A stretch of DNA of 64,000 bases from Ryuthela nishihirai (Eukaryota; Arthropoda; Arachnida; Araneae; Heptathelidae), in NCBI GenBank assembly GCA_038380435.1, contig JAWZYU010000028.1:42467095-42531094 (forward strand), given 5' to 3'. Under the pieces are notes generated by a model. The model made no database searches, was not told the origin of the DNA, and saw nothing but the letters and a program-made list of their open reading frames with translations. This document shows, piece by piece, positions 10,041-21,780 of the stretch (its first letter is position 1; each line of letters starts with the position of its first letter). The position numbers were made by a program, and so were the translations under genes.

Positions 10041-10245
10041 TTTTTTAATCGTCTCCAGATCGTTGTAGTTTTGGATTTTCTCCCCCACATTTATGTATTT
10101 TATCTATAACACTGCATTTAGAAATGAAGTGGAGGATGTTTTATTCCAGCGAAGCACCAATTTCAACTTTTCTTCAGAAACAGGCTGAATGGCAAGCATA
10201 TCGAGTAACAGAAAATATGGTCTGTGCACAACCCTTGTAACAGTA

Positions 10246-10770
10246 CAGTCGCTCAAAAAAGTATCCGAACACTACGGTTGATTGCAGAATTCAGAAAAAA
10301 TATCTGGCAACGATTTTTTTTAGAAATTAGTGATCTGGCAACCTTCGTGTCACGTGATTACCGAATTCAGGAAAAATATCTGGAGCAACTGTACACGCTC
10401 CAGTTACCGTTCACAGCAAACTGGAGCGTGTACAGTTACTGCACACGCTCCAGTTTGCTGTGAACGGTAACTGCACACGCTCAATATTTCCGTGAGTGAG
10501 CCCACACGATCTAGTATCAAAATTATATGACCACCTACAGTCGCTCAAAAAAGTATCCGAACACTACGGTTGATTACAGAATTCAGAAAAAATATCTGGC
10601 AACGATTTTTTTTAGAAATTAGCGATCTGATAACCTTCATGTCACGTGATTACAGAATTCAGGAAAAATATCTGGAGCGTGTACAGCAACTGTACACGCT
10701 CCAGTTACCGTTCACAGCAAACTGGAGCGTGTGCAGTAACTGCACATTCGGATACTTATTTGAGCGACTG
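10246..10770. mobile_element. Tc1-type MITE, composite of two copies
   Basis: The left end CAGTCGCTCAAAAAAGTATC follows TA at 10244-10245. The right end GATACTTATTTGAGCGACTG precedes TA at 10771-10772. A second left end of the same kind starts at 10538, also after TA. Internal repeats include GAATTCAG, ATATCTGGCAACGATTTTTT, GTGATCTGGCAACCTTCGTG and a nested set of CTGGAGCGTGTACAG / CTGTACACGCTCCAG inverted repeats. The CAGT ends and TA targets fit non-autonomous Tc1-like elements. Apparent translations are fold-back artefacts. Confidence 0.82.
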
Positions 10771-10772
10771 TA

Positions 10773-11580
10773 CCTACGGCAGACTCTGTAACCGTAAGTA
10801 ATACTAAAAAATAAAGATGAAATATCTAGAATATTTTTCTCTTTTGCAGTAAAGCTCCTCTTACGCATCCCGTTTAGAAAATTTATGTATAATATAAATA
10901 AAAAACATTTTCCCTATTCTTTTCCATCGTTCTTCATAAGAGGGAGAAAGGTAATTCTTTGAAAGTAAATTTTACTTTCTCCTCTTGGATAATTCAAGTA
11001 CTTTAAAAATGCGTTCCACACGTAAATAATGAGGTTTTGCATATGCACGTAACAATTTAATTTAATGCTTCGATGTTAGGAATAAAAGTTTCGACAAAAT
11101 GACTATATAATATCGTATGCAAATTAACCGCTGCATAGCACAATACTCGAAGAAAAGTATTTTGCCGGTATAAAGTGAAAGCAATAATGTTAGTAAAAAT
11201 CTAATTACCAAGTATTTTGCCTTTTTTTTTTTGGGGGGGGGGGGTTCCTAAAATATTCAATGCCTTGCTAAATGAAAGCAAGCAAAAAATCTTTGTTAAA
11301 GAAGTGAAAAGAATGGGTATTAAACTACAAGATTGTTGATGTATTGTTTAATAAATTTATTTTTAAATATCTAAAGAGAAATGGTAAATTTATCGCGCCT
11401 TTTAATACATATAGACCCTATTGTGGGTATGTATAATGAGTTCTGTTACTAATATTTATATGCGGGTCTTGTGGGTAAAAAAATGGATTTTTTAAATGTA
11501 TCTCTATGTAGACATTACTACTAACTGCTGCTAGCTGTTGTAAAATGTTACTTTATGTTTCGAAATCTAATTTTTTATAA
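10773..11580. other. Unassigned AT-rich stretch
   Basis: No gene or known repeat was seen. A homopolymer pair, T run then G run, lies at 11222-11246. Confidence 0.4.
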
Positions 11581-11584
11581 ATAT

Positions 11585-12160
11585 TGTGCATTAAGTGTTT
11601 GTTGTAACAATTGTGCATTGAAATGGTTATTATTGCAAATATACATTGAAATTTTTGTCCTAACAATTGTGCATTGAAATTTATTGTAAACATTGCACAT
11701 TGAAATGTTTGTTAAGACAGTTGTGCATTAAAATGATTGTTGTAACAATTATACATTGAAATGTTTATTATTACACTGTACATTGAAATGTTTGTTCTAA
11801 CAATTGTGTATTGAAACGTTTGCTATAAGAATTGTACATTGAAATGTTTGTTGTTACAAATATACTTTGAAAAGTTTGTTGCAAAAATTGTATATTGAAA
11901 TGTTTCTTCTAACAATTGTGCATTGATATATTTGTTGTAACAACTGTAATATTTGTTGCATGAATTGCACATTGAAATGTTTGTTATAATAATTGCACAT
12001 TGAGCGGTTTGTTGTATTAATTGTACGTAGAAATGTTTCTTCTAACAATTGTTCTTTAAAATGTTTGCTCTAAACCTTTTGTCTTGAAATGTCTGTTGCA
12101 ACAATTGTGCAGTGAAATGTTTGTTGTAACAATTGTATATTAAAATGTTTGTTACACAGC
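11585..12160. repeat. Degenerate ~28-bp minisatellite
   Basis: Around 20 imperfect copies of a unit of about 28 bp, close to TTGAAATGTTTGTTG followed by TAACAATTGTGCA. Units vary in length, so the array is old or lightly homogenised. Open frames across it are repeat translation. Confidence 0.88.
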
Positions 12161-12340
12161 ACAAAATTGCACGATTTAGGCAAGGTAATATCAAAATTAT
12201 CGAAAATTTATTTATTAAAATTTAATTTCTTTGTTACAGTCCTGTTCGTAAATCATGTACTGGTAAATTAAACAATAAGCTATGAATTTGGGGCATCAAT
12301 GCTTCTGATAAGTCATTCGTAGGGTTGTCATTTTTTTATT

Positions 12341-12724
12341 GGGGCAGGGGTGGCTCAGTCGGTAGCACGTCAGGCTCGTAATCTGTAGTTCCCAGGTTCG
12401 AGTCCCAGCTGGGTCAGCGTTGAGATTTATCTCCGCAAAATTCCCCGCCCTGCCCACGATCAATAAGGGACCCCGATGGGCTTGGAAAGGCCGCCGTCCG
12501 TCGGGGGACGTAAAGCCGTGGCCCCGTGTGCGGGAGAGCCATACCCTGTGCACGTTAAAGAACACGCTGGATGGCCTTGACGGGAGGCTACCATCTGTCT
12601 CCCAACAGCTGTTCCAGTGGGTCCCCTCCCCCAACCTTCTCTGAGCCTTCGGGGTCCATGTGACCTGGCCTTTAGCCCATTGTGTGCAAAAAAGTGCCGC
12701 TCAGAGGTAAAATAACCCAACCCA
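12341..12724 (+). mobile_element. SINE-A, full length
   Basis: Complete copy with intact boxes, flanked by the 11-bp duplication ATTTTTTTATT at 12330-12340 and 12725-12735. Confidence 0.95.
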
Positions 12725-12735
12725 ATTTTTTTATT

Positions 12736-13560
12736 TGCCAAAAAAACATTTATAGGCTTTAGTATTTCATCATTAAAGGACATTAGGTACATTTTGCTTT
12801 TCTTTTTTTTATTTATCCACAACGCGTAAATATACATAAATATTCGATAAATTATAACTTGGCAAGCCTTTTTTTATAATTCATTCTGTTATAAAAAAAA
12901 GACAAAATAAATTTTATTGGATATTGAAAAATAGATTTGCATTTACATTGATTCAAATTTTGAGTCACTAACATATTCAATATCCCTCTCGAGCAAATTC
13001 TCTTCTGTGGAATAATAACACCTTTATTTTAATAGTTAAAGTGAGTCCATTCAAAAATTAAAATTTTAATTACTAAGTTTTAATTACCTAAATTTTAATT
13101 AGCTAAGTTTGAAACATTAATAATTATCTATTATACATTAATGTAACCTTCTAAGTGTTTGCTTCTAAGTAAACTGCGTATTTTAAGCTTAGTTCTACTT
13201 ACTAAATGAGAATGATGGATAACTCTTCGGAAGTTTGAGCCCTGACAGAAAGAGGCGCTGTGATCGTTTCATTCTAACCAATTATATGAATTACCTATCT
13301 GTATTCTCTTTCGTCATAGCCGACCTCTATGTTGCCAAGCAATACTTTCTTCTCAAATTTGAAAGCGCGTTCGCACTTGAAGGAAATGAGTTAAACAGTT
13401 GCACAAAACAGACATGTTCCAAAAGGAAATTCTGAGTCAGTCTGCACGCGATCAACGAGGTGTCTTCAACGTCTTGTTGAGCAACACCGTTTCATGTGCT
13501 ATAACTAAACCTCAGAACTTGTGAAGTTTCTACCTTCCGTGATTTTTCATGAAATTACCC
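12736..13560. other. Unassigned AT-rich stretch
   Basis: No recognised gene. A short patch at about 13050-13110 repeats an AATTTTAATTA-type motif. The 66-codon frame at 13235-13435 shows no family features. Confidence 0.4.
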
Positions 13561-13769
13561 TCGCTCAAAAAAGTATCCGAACACTGTGGGTGATTACAGA
13601 ATTCAGAAAAAATATCTGGCAACGAGTTTTTTAGAAATTAGTGATCTGGCAACCTTCGTGTCACGTGACACGAAGGTTGCCAGATCACTAATTTCTAAAA
13701 AAAATCGTTGCCAGATATTTTTTCTGAATTCTGTAATCAACCATAGTGTTCGGATACTTTTTTTTAATA
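13561..13769. mobile_element. Tc1-type MITE, near-perfect palindrome
   Basis: The left arm TCGCTCAAAAAAGTATCCGA through GTGATCTGGCAACC meets its reverse complement at a GTCACGTGAC centre near 13670, and the right arm ends in TTCGGATACTTTTTT. The terminal CAGT ends are missing on both sides. The whole element can fold into one long hairpin. Confidence 0.85.
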
Positions 13770-13802
13770 TATATAATGCGTATGAATATATAATGCAATG
13801 AA

Positions 13803-14194
13803 TATGGAGCGTGTGCAGTTACCGTTCACAGCAAACTGGAGCGGTTGCGGTTAATGTTCAGAGCACATTGGATCGTGTGAGCTCACAAAAACCTGGATCG
13901 TGTGGGCCCACTCACAGAGATATTGAGCGTGTGCAGTTACCGTTCACAGCAAACTGGAGCGTGTGCAGTAACTGCACACGCTCCAGTTTGCTATGAACGG
14001 TGACTGGAGCGTGTACAGTTGCTGTACACGCTCCAGATATTTTTTCTGAATTCTGTAATCAAACATAGCGTTCGGATACGTGTCGCGTGACACGAAGGTT
14101 GCCAGATCACTAATTTCTAAAAAAAATCGTTGCCAGATATTTTTTCTGAATTCTGTAATCACCCATAGTGTTCGGATACTTTTTTGAGCGACTG
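13803..14194. mobile_element. Tc1-type MITE copy with internal hairpins
   Basis: Begins with GGAGCGTGTGCAGTTACCG and contains several CTGGAGCGTGTGCAG-type inverted repeats. It then has the usual right arm (GTTGCCAGATCACTAATTTC, TCTGTAATC, TTCGGATAC) ending in GAGCGACTG with TA at 14195-14196. It lacks a standard left end and matches the interior of the 10246 copy. Confidence 0.8.
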
Positions 14195-14196
14195 TA

Positions 14197-14679
14197 CACC
14201 TTCACTGCGAGAAAGCAGGAAGGATATTATTTTAAAAAGACGTTTGGGGATCCAAATCGTTCGTATCAAAAAATGAATGAATTACATATTTGTTCGATCT
14301 ATGCTATCATTGGTATAATTGACACGTAATCGCCACTCGCTTTAACTGATAACACTGGACAATAAATTGAAACTTTTTTATAACATTGGTTAAACAGGAT
14401 GTTTTTTCCTAATTTTGGGCTGCTAAATTCAAATATGACTGTGAAAAATCTGCTTTACGTACAGTTTCTTTTAAAATTTCAGATTGGTGTATTTCAAATT
14501 TCAATGAATATAAATGTGACTATTTTATTAAATTGCAACTTAAAACTAAATCGTTAATTGCATGATTACAGTAAAAAAAATTAGAAACATCCTAGATATA
14601 GACCACTGAATATAAAGTAACAAATGAAATAATATGGAAACGCAAAATAAGAAAACATGGGTAAGGGTCTTTTATACTT
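14197..14679. other. Unassigned AT-rich stretch
   Basis: No recognised gene or repeat. Confidence 0.4.
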
Positions 14680-14849
14680 ACAAGAAGTTCATTTTTGTCT
14701 TTTATGTGCTGAGGTACCTCCTTCTGCAAGAACCAGCAGTAGTCACCCATCATTGCATTTCTGGGTCCCATCTGCCTTGGTATCTCTCCTCCATGGTTCG
14801 GATATCCTGGTGAAATCTTTCCCCTTGCTCATCACTGACAGCTCCTAAC

Positions 14850-14979
14850 TAAGTAATGCCAAACTCAAAGAAGGGATCTTTGTTGGTCCTCAGATCAGCA
14901 AGCTACTGAATGATACTGTCTTCAAAGGAAAACTGAATATGAAGGAGCACACTGCATGGAAATCCTTCACGTGTGTGTT
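14850..14979 (+). repeat. Inverted duplicate arm of the pseudogene (left)
   Basis: On the plus strand this encodes KLKEGIFVGPQISKLLND and HTAWKSFTCV, the same segment that 15117-15247 encodes on the minus strand. Only a few bases differ over ~130 bp. It sits between the C-terminal block and the rest of the pseudogene. Confidence 0.9.
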
Positions 14980-15116
14980 TTTGGGAAAGAAGACGAGATG
15001 TGAGTGCAAGAAATGGATCTTCAAAGATATTCGTTAGCCAAGATTTTCATAGTTTTGAGATCTTGAATGAGCTGATGGTAGTTTTCCTCTTTCTGATTCA
15101 CCAGAAATCCCTGGAC

Positions 15117-15247
15117 CACACACGTGAAGGATTTCCATGCAGTGTGCTCCTTCATATTCAGTTTTCCTTCGAAGACAGTATCATTCAGTAGCTTCCTGAT
15201 CTGAGGACCAACAAAGATCCCTTCTTTGAGTTTGGCATTGCTTAGGT
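15117..15247 (-). repeat. Inverted duplicate arm of the pseudogene (right)
   Basis: The native segment of the pseudogene, whose inverted copy lies at 14850-14979. The two are separated by about 137 bp of pseudogene sequence. Confidence 0.9.
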
Positions 15248-16746
15248 TGGGAAATTTTTCCTTCAAGTGAAAAAACCCTTTACCAGTTTTATCCATAACT
15301 TTTGCAAAGTTTTTCATACGCCCCAGTTTGATGTGTAGTGGTGGGAGCAGAACATCAGAGGGGTCAACTAGAGGCTTATACCTCACATTACTCTTTCCAG
15401 AAATAAAAACATTTCTTTTTGGCTAGTCTTTTGTTTCGTAGTGTTCCTTTTTGGCCCTACTGTCCCACGAACACAGAAAACAGCAACAATTTGTGAAGTC
15501 TCCTCTGAAGCCCGAGCAAGAGAGATATGACTTTTAGGTCACCACACATTGTCTGTCCATTTAAACTGGTCATATTTTATAGCAGTGAGTAGTTTTCCAT
15601 GCTTCTATAGGTTTCCTTCATTCCCACAGCGTGTGTCACTGGAATGGAAGGTTTTTGGTTTCCTTTATGCAAAAGCAGAGCTTTTAAGCTGAATTTTGAC
15701 GAATCTATAAATAGACGCCATTGCTTAGGGTCATGAGTTATTCCAATTTCTTCCATCAGCCCTGAAATATCTGTGCAGAAACATAAACCATCTTGCATCT
15801 CGTAATAAGCAGATAAAGCCAAATTTCTCTTCCTGAACAGAGAAACTCTGGTACCCTTGGCTAGAAGATTTCACTCTTGAAGTCTAGAACCTAAAACTTC
15901 AGCTTGTTGTTTGGAAAATCCTAGATCTCGAACAAGATCATTTAGTTCATTTTGCTGAATCAAATGATGCTCATCTAACTTTTTAGGGGTATATGTAGGA
16001 TCAGGATCTGTATGTGCCTCAAAATCTTCCTCTGATGAATGTGAATCCATCTCCTCCCAGTTGGTTGGAGGTGTTGGTATAGGAAGAACTCCATGAGGAA
16101 CTGGTCTTATGGCTGAAAGCATATTTGAACATTGTATTTTGCTTTTGTTCTTTTTTGAAAAGCTCAACACTTTAGTTAAACAAAAATAGCAATCATGAAA
16201 GTGACTAGTTGGCTCACACCAAACCATTGGAACTGCAAAGGGCATGGATTTTATCTTACCTTTCAACCATTCACTCAGCCCAACAAAGAACGAAATGCAG
16301 CAGACATGTGTAGCCCATGTTCTCCAACATGACATCCAAAACACAAGTTATAGGCTTTCTTCACAATCTTTATCAAAGAATGATCCCGGGATTTTAAAAT
16401 ATAATTTCCACACACATAACGAAACTTATCTGGCACATTAACACATTCGCAACGCTGCCATTGAACCATTTAAACGTCAAAATTCACTCTTTAACGAACA
16501 GCATCTGTTCTTCCTACAATGAAAACAACAAGAATGGCGGTCTGAGGTTAGGTTACTGTTACATGTTTTCTCTCACTTGACAATCAATGCTTCTAGCAAC
16601 AAAAAGTAAAATATCTAGTATCCTCCCAATTGCCAGGAGGTTTTGTTATAGGAAGATCTAAATAGGAGTCGAAATGACCAATAGCATAAAAATGTGACGT
16701 GCTAGCCATTTTTAAGACCAGATCTGAAATCAGCACCTGAAAAATA

Positions 16747-19325
16747 GTTAAAGGCATTTATAATTGTTCATACTTGTATAGATCATGTATTTATACGAGA
16801 TAAGAATAATGATTATACGTACAATACAGCTGTCTTCCAAAATGATATTACAGATCATTATCCAATACTTGTAAGCGTAAGTGGGAAAGAAATTTTTTTC
16901 TAACCCTAAACCTTTAGTGAAAAGCTGTATAGATTATAATTTATTCGAGAAATATATTAAAGAATATAAATGGAACAATGAAGACGATAAAACTGATGAT
17001 GTAAATGCATTATATGATAAATTCATATACATGATAAATGAGGCCAAAACAGTAAGTACTAAAGTTACTAAAAACAATAATGTTCTGGGTCCTACTCAGA
17101 GGAGCAAAAACAAATGGATAACAAATGAAATTATAATTTTAGCAAAAGAAAAGCAAAAATTATACAACAAATATAAAAACGCCCTTTTGATAAATCGCTT
17201 GAAAAGCAATATAAATCATTAAGAACTCAACTAACAAATAAAACTAGGTATGCAAAAAAACTTCATTATTTAAGAGAGTTCCATAATTGTAATAGTGATG
17301 TGAAAAAGCAATGGGCAACAATAAATAGTATTTTAGAGATCGAAAAAAACCTGAGATATATCCTTCAAAAAATGTTGATGAAGATCTAGCAAATAAATTT
17401 AATGCACATTTCATAGAAGTTAACCAGGGGTATCAATATACTACAAATAATTTTAATACTGAAATTGACAAATATGTAAACAATAATGATAACTCAATGG
17501 TTCTGTTTGAAGCAGATAAAACGGAACTAAACAATATAATATCACAATTGAATAATAAGAAATCATGTGGTTATGATGAAATAAATGCCCATATGTTAAA
17601 AATTGTTTTTAAACATAAACCTCATATTTTTGTAAAAATTGTAAATTTATCTTTTTCTACTGGAATGTTCATAGATGCTTTAAAAATTGCTAAAGTAAAG
17701 CCAATTTACAAAAAAGGTAAAAACACGGATTTTAATAATTATAGACCAATTTCCATACTCCCAATCTTTTCAAAAATTATTGAAAAACTCATGAAAGAGA
17801 GATTAATGAAATTTCTATCGAAATATAATTTCTTATCAAATAAACAGTTTGGATTTAGAGATAAATTGGGTACAGAACATGCTATGTTACAACTTACCGG
17901 CAACATCTATAACAGTGTAAATGAACACAGGAAAACTTTAGCCATATTTATAGACATAAAAAAAGCTTTCGACACAATAAATCATGAAATTTTAATGCAA
18001 AAATTAAGTATAATAGGAATAAGGGGACTTGCTTCAATTGGTTTAAATCATATTTGGAAAACAGGAAACAATATGTGGCTATACAAAAACTGGAAAGTAA
18101 TATGCTTGTTTTGAATGGTGGTGTACCGCAAGGTTCTATTCTTGGACCAGTATTGTTTTTAATATATATTAATGATTTTTGCAATTTAAATTTATTTGGC
18201 AAAATCACAGCTTATGCGGATGACACAGCGATAGTGTACTCGACTGAAACTAATAATGAGTTAATGTTCAAGATAAACAATGATTTAAAAAGCATAAGAA
18301 ACTGGTTTAGTAGTAATAAACTGCAAATAAATGTGGAAAAAACTAATTTTATCTATTTCGGCTTATTGAATACAAGTAAAGAGGTTGTCATAAAATACCA
18401 TAATTCTGGTTGTAATTTGGTAAATGGTTGTGTATGTAAAACTATCGAACAAGTTGAATGTGTTAAATATCTAGGCTTTTATGTTGAACAAAATCTAAAA
18501 TGGAAGAAACAAGTAGATACAGTGTGTAAAAAATTAAGATTTATTTTGTACAAGTTATATTATCTTAAAGCATGTTCTCATAAGAAGTTGTTAATTTTAG
18601 TTTATTTCGCTTGGGTTCACTCAATTTTAAGCTATGGAATCACATGTTGGGGGGGAGATTATATATCAAACCTACTCCCTCTAGTGAAATTGCAAAATAA
18701 AATTGTAAAACTAGTTTCAAATAGCAATATTAGCAATGTAAATTATCATTACATAAGCAATAATATATTACCCTTGAGAAAGTTATATTTATATAGAAGT
18801 CTTTTGTATCTACATAAAAACAACAATTGTATCGAAAAACGGTTCATCCCATACGATACCAGATGTTCTACAAACATATTTCATGTTGTGAAATCAAAAA
18901 AAGAAATCATGCATAAGCATTTCAATTTTATTGCACCAAAATTATATAATTCTTTACCAAATAGTATAAAAGAAGAAAAAAGTGATTGTAATTTTAAGAA
19001 AAAAAACAAACTTTTTTTGGTAAATACTGAAGATATTGAAGACGCTTTTAATGTAATTTCTTAGTTTTTTTATCCATTGCCAAAGATTTTCGTTTACAGT
19101 AGAATTTTGTTTTTGTAAATCTGTAAGAGTTGTTTTGTAACTCCTAGATTACACAGAAATACTTGTAAAATGTATGTTTGTGTGTTTTTTATTTTTAATC
19201 GTTTTTTTTTTTAATTTTATTTTATATTATTTCCTTTTGCTATTTTCCATCCAAATTTGATGGTAAATTTTTTGTGTGTAATGTTTCTGTAAATGAGAAT
19301 GGAAAATAAATATTATTATAAAAAC
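16747..19325 (+). mobile_element. LINE-1: 5'-truncated Jockey/CR1-like non-LTR retrotransposon
   Basis: It starts inside the apurinic-type endonuclease domain, whose last part is visible (TCIDHVFIRDKNNDYTYN then DITDHYPI, containing the catalytic His). A linker follows (16881-17222), then the reverse transcriptase from 17497: NNYRPISILPIFSKIIEKL, QFGFRDKLGTEHAM, IFIDIKKAFDTINHEIL (motif A), GVPQGSILGPVLFLIYIND (motif B region), AYADDTAIV (motif C, catalytic YADD), and a C-terminal domain ending at 19064. A frameshift near 18035 splits the enzyme (GIRGLA, then WFKSYLENRKQYV in another frame), and others lie at 17222-17400. The AT-rich 3' UTR ends around GGAAAATAAATATTATTAT. It copies RNA into DNA at a nicked target when intact; this copy cannot. 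5' truncation is normal for LINE insertions. Confidence 0.88.
17497..19064 (+). pseudogene. LINE-1 reverse transcriptase, one frameshift
   Basis: Two overlapping open frames, 17497-18114 and 18054-19064, together cover the reverse transcriptase fingers, palm and C-terminal region. Motif A Asp (FIDIKKAFD) and the YADD of motif C are both kept, so decay is recent relative to the other LINEs. The C-terminus ends in KKKNKLFLVNTEDIEDAFN. The clade call (Jockey/CR1-like) rests on motif wording, not on a tree. Confidence 0.85.
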
Positions 19326-19439
19326 CTTGTAAACCAGTGTAATCAGTGTAACAGCGTGAGTGGCAACAGGTGTCTCTGGAGGAGACTATGAAATTGCGCA
19401 GTTGTCACTTGACTAGTTCTCATCTATCATTGGTTGATT

Positions 19440-19800
19440 AATAAGATATATGGATTTGTCTGATCCGGAAGAGAACACCATTGGATTTGTATGATTCTAT
19501 AGATAGAACACAAATTGATTTGTATGACTCTGGAGACGAACATAATCGGATTTTTATGATCCTAGAGAAAGAACACCATTGGATTTGTATGATTCTATAG
19601 ATAGAATACCGTTGGATTTGTATGACTCTGGAGACGAACACAATCGGATTTTTATGACTCTGGAGACGAACACAATCGGATTTTTATGACTCTGGAGACG
19701 AACACAATCGGATTTTTATGATCCTAGACAGAGAACGGCATTGGATTTGTATGACCTGAAGAGAGAACGCCATTGGATACATATGATCCTAACAGAGATC
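19440..19800. repeat. Minisatellite, ~33-37-bp units
   Basis: About ten imperfect copies of a unit containing GGATTTGTATGA followed by CTCTGGAGACGAACAC or TTCTATAGATAGAACACC. Two alternating unit types are visible, with three near-identical copies at 19625-19720. Confidence 0.85.
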
Positions 19801-19805
19801 GGCTG

Positions 19806-20137
19806 AATGGGCCAAATTCCCAGCCATAAGGACCCCAAGGGCTCAGAGAATGTTGGACTCAAAGGACCCACAGGGCAGTTGGTAGAAGGTAGACGGAAGC
19901 TTCTCGTGAAGGTCATCCAGTGTGTTTTTAGCGTGTACAGGAGATGGCTCTCCTGCTCTAAGGCCACGGCAGCTCATATGGCCCTTGCGGAAGGCATTTC
20001 TGATCCCTTTTCACACTGAGGTCACTGTGGGGGCTAGCGGAGATAAATCCTAAAACTGGAACAGATGGGACTCAAATCTGTGAGCTACAGATTACGAACC
20101 TGGCACGCTCTGGAGTGTACGAACTGCTGTGCCCCCA
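19806..20137 (-). mobile_element. SINE-A, old, nearly full length
   Basis: Recognisable order of the SINE from CCCAAGGGCTCAGAGAA to the tRNA-like head (GATTACGAACCTGGCACGC). It has heavy substitutions and lacks a clean tail. Confidence 0.8.
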
Positions 20138-20975
20138 AGAAACCAAAGTGAACCGTCATTTCGTCAACTGCGCATCTCATTGTCACAATTACTTCCACTC
20201 ACACATCCATGTCTAAGTCACACCATCTAAATGAGAGAATTCTGCGAAAGGTTCATCAGAAGAAGCTTCATGAGAAGAAAATTCTCCAAACCTAACTCAA
20301 AAATAATTGAAATAAACTATTGAGTGCAGTCCATTAGAGTAAGTCTAGTATTCGAATTAATCTACTCGTATTCTCTAGAACCATGATCCTGATGAAGCAG
20401 AAATGAGTTTCCAAGATAATGGTTCTGCTGTTAATCGGATAGCTGCCACGAAATCTGCCTTCAGTCGATTTCGTACTCATTAAAATTCTTCTCTTTTGTG
20501 AGGAGGGTTTATTGCAAAGGAGTCTGTCGGCGATCAGCCACTGTTTGTTCGTGAGCCCAACAACATCTTGCAAGGGAAACCGTCGGCTGAATTTCGACTC
20601 TCAGCAGCTGCTTGTTGAGAGTACCGTGATTGAACTAATTAATCCCTCAGCGCATTGATCGGATTAAAAGCGAGGTTAGCGAAAGCAGGCTTCCGATTTC
20701 CCTATGAGAATAATGAAGTTCCGGAAATGTTCACGATTATGGGTTTAGTGATTTTGGAAGAATAAATTTCTAAGGTCTGGAGGTTTAGGGAAAATAAACT
20801 GCCCTACCAAAATATTAGATAATTTCCCTATAATGTCAATGGGAATCTAACTTTGAGGCTCTGTAACTTCTAAAATATATATTTAATAGAAACATAGACT
20901 GAAGATAAATTAAAGATCATAATTAAAACTATTTAAAGTCGTTTTTTAACAATATCGTTCAGTATTTCAAGAGTT
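20138..20975. other. Unassigned stretch
   Basis: No convincing gene or repeat. The 79-codon minus-strand frame at 20334-20573 has no recognisable motif. Confidence 0.4.
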
Positions 20976-20985
20976 ATGGAAGCTG

Positions 20986-21378
20986 GGGGGAGGGGGGGGG
21001 GCTCAGTCGGTAGCGCGCCAGGCTCGTAATCTGTAGTTCCCAGGTTCGAGTCCCAGCTGGGTCAGCGTTAAGATTTATCTCCGCAAAATTCCCCGCCTTG
21101 CCCAAGGTCAGTAGGGGACACCGATGGGCTTGGAAAGGCCGCCGTCCGTCGGATGGGACGTTAAGCCGTGGCCCCGTGTGCGGGAGAGCCATACCCTGTG
21201 CACGTTAAAGAACACGCTGGATAGCCTTGACGGGAGACTACCATCTGTCTCCCAACAGCTGTTCCAGTGGGTCCCCTCCCCCAACCTTCTCTGAGCCTTC
21301 GGGGTCCATGTGACCTGGCCATTTAGCCCATGGTGTGCAAAAAAGTGCCGCTCAGAGGTAAAACAACCCAACCCAAAA
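20986..21378 (+). mobile_element. SINE-A, full length, G-run start
   Basis: Complete copy whose 5' end is an extended G run. It is flanked by the duplication ATGGAAGCTG(G) near 20976-20985 and 21379-21389. Confidence 0.95.
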
Positions 21379-21679
21379 ATGGAAGCTGGAATACTGAACA
21401 ATTAATTGTCTTGTTTTCTAAAAAGTTATCAATAGACTGACGTTTGGCTGCCAACTTTGAGGGGAGGGCAAAATTTTGTGGGGTCAGAAATCTTACAATG
21501 TACTAAGTTACAATGAGATGAAGCTTAGAAGTTTGGTATTCCTTGCTGTGACCGTGTAGGACGAATGTCAAACAAACAGACAGGCACACAGAGAGACAAG
21601 CTTTATGAAATATGTAATAGATTTTAGTTGAAACCTTAACACTGAATCTTTCACTAATTTCATTAATATAAAATAATCA

Positions 21680-21780
21680 AGGAAGCGATGGGTAGACAAT
21701 GTCAAACAGGATCTTACTAGAATTGGCCTAGAGTGGCCGAACGCAGTAGCAATAGCTCAGAATAGACACGTATAGAGAGG
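21680..21780 (+). mobile_element. RTE-like LINE C-terminal fragment
   Basis: Translates to KRWVDNVKQDLTRIGLEWPN then AVAIAQNRHV, matching the C-terminus of LINE-3 (RMRWADNVKQDLVRIGVQWP at about 37848). About 100 bp remain. Confidence 0.75.

Larger units (their letters stand above)
14680..16469 (-). pseudogene. Broken copy of a multicopy arthropod gene family of unknown function
   Basis: Pieces on the minus strand line up in order as one protein. An N-terminal Cys-containing segment (VPDKFRYVCGNYILKS, VKKAYNLCFGC, WATHVCC) could be a zinc-binding domain. It is followed by KSMPFAVPMVW, FHDCYFCLTK, SAIRPVPHGVLP, an acidic stretch, LNDLVRDLGFSKQQAEVLGS, WRLFIDSSKFSLKALLLHKG, and VDPSDVLLPPLHIKLGRMKN. 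The C-terminal block at 14680-14848 reads AVSDEQGERFHQDI-like then ERYQGRWDPEM. I recognise this order from a large family of uncharacterised arthropod proteins; its function is not known to me. Frameshifts occur near 16320, 15860, 15560 and 14745. About 30 residues before the C-terminal block are replaced by an inverted duplication (14850-14979). It is not functional as it stands. It may be a decayed gene duplicate or part of a mobile element. Confidence 0.75.

Noticed and set aside
9414..10088. 224-codon minus-strand frame
   Set aside because: Reads through two nested SINE-A copies. SINE-A is GC-rich and stop-poor on both strands, so long frames are expected.
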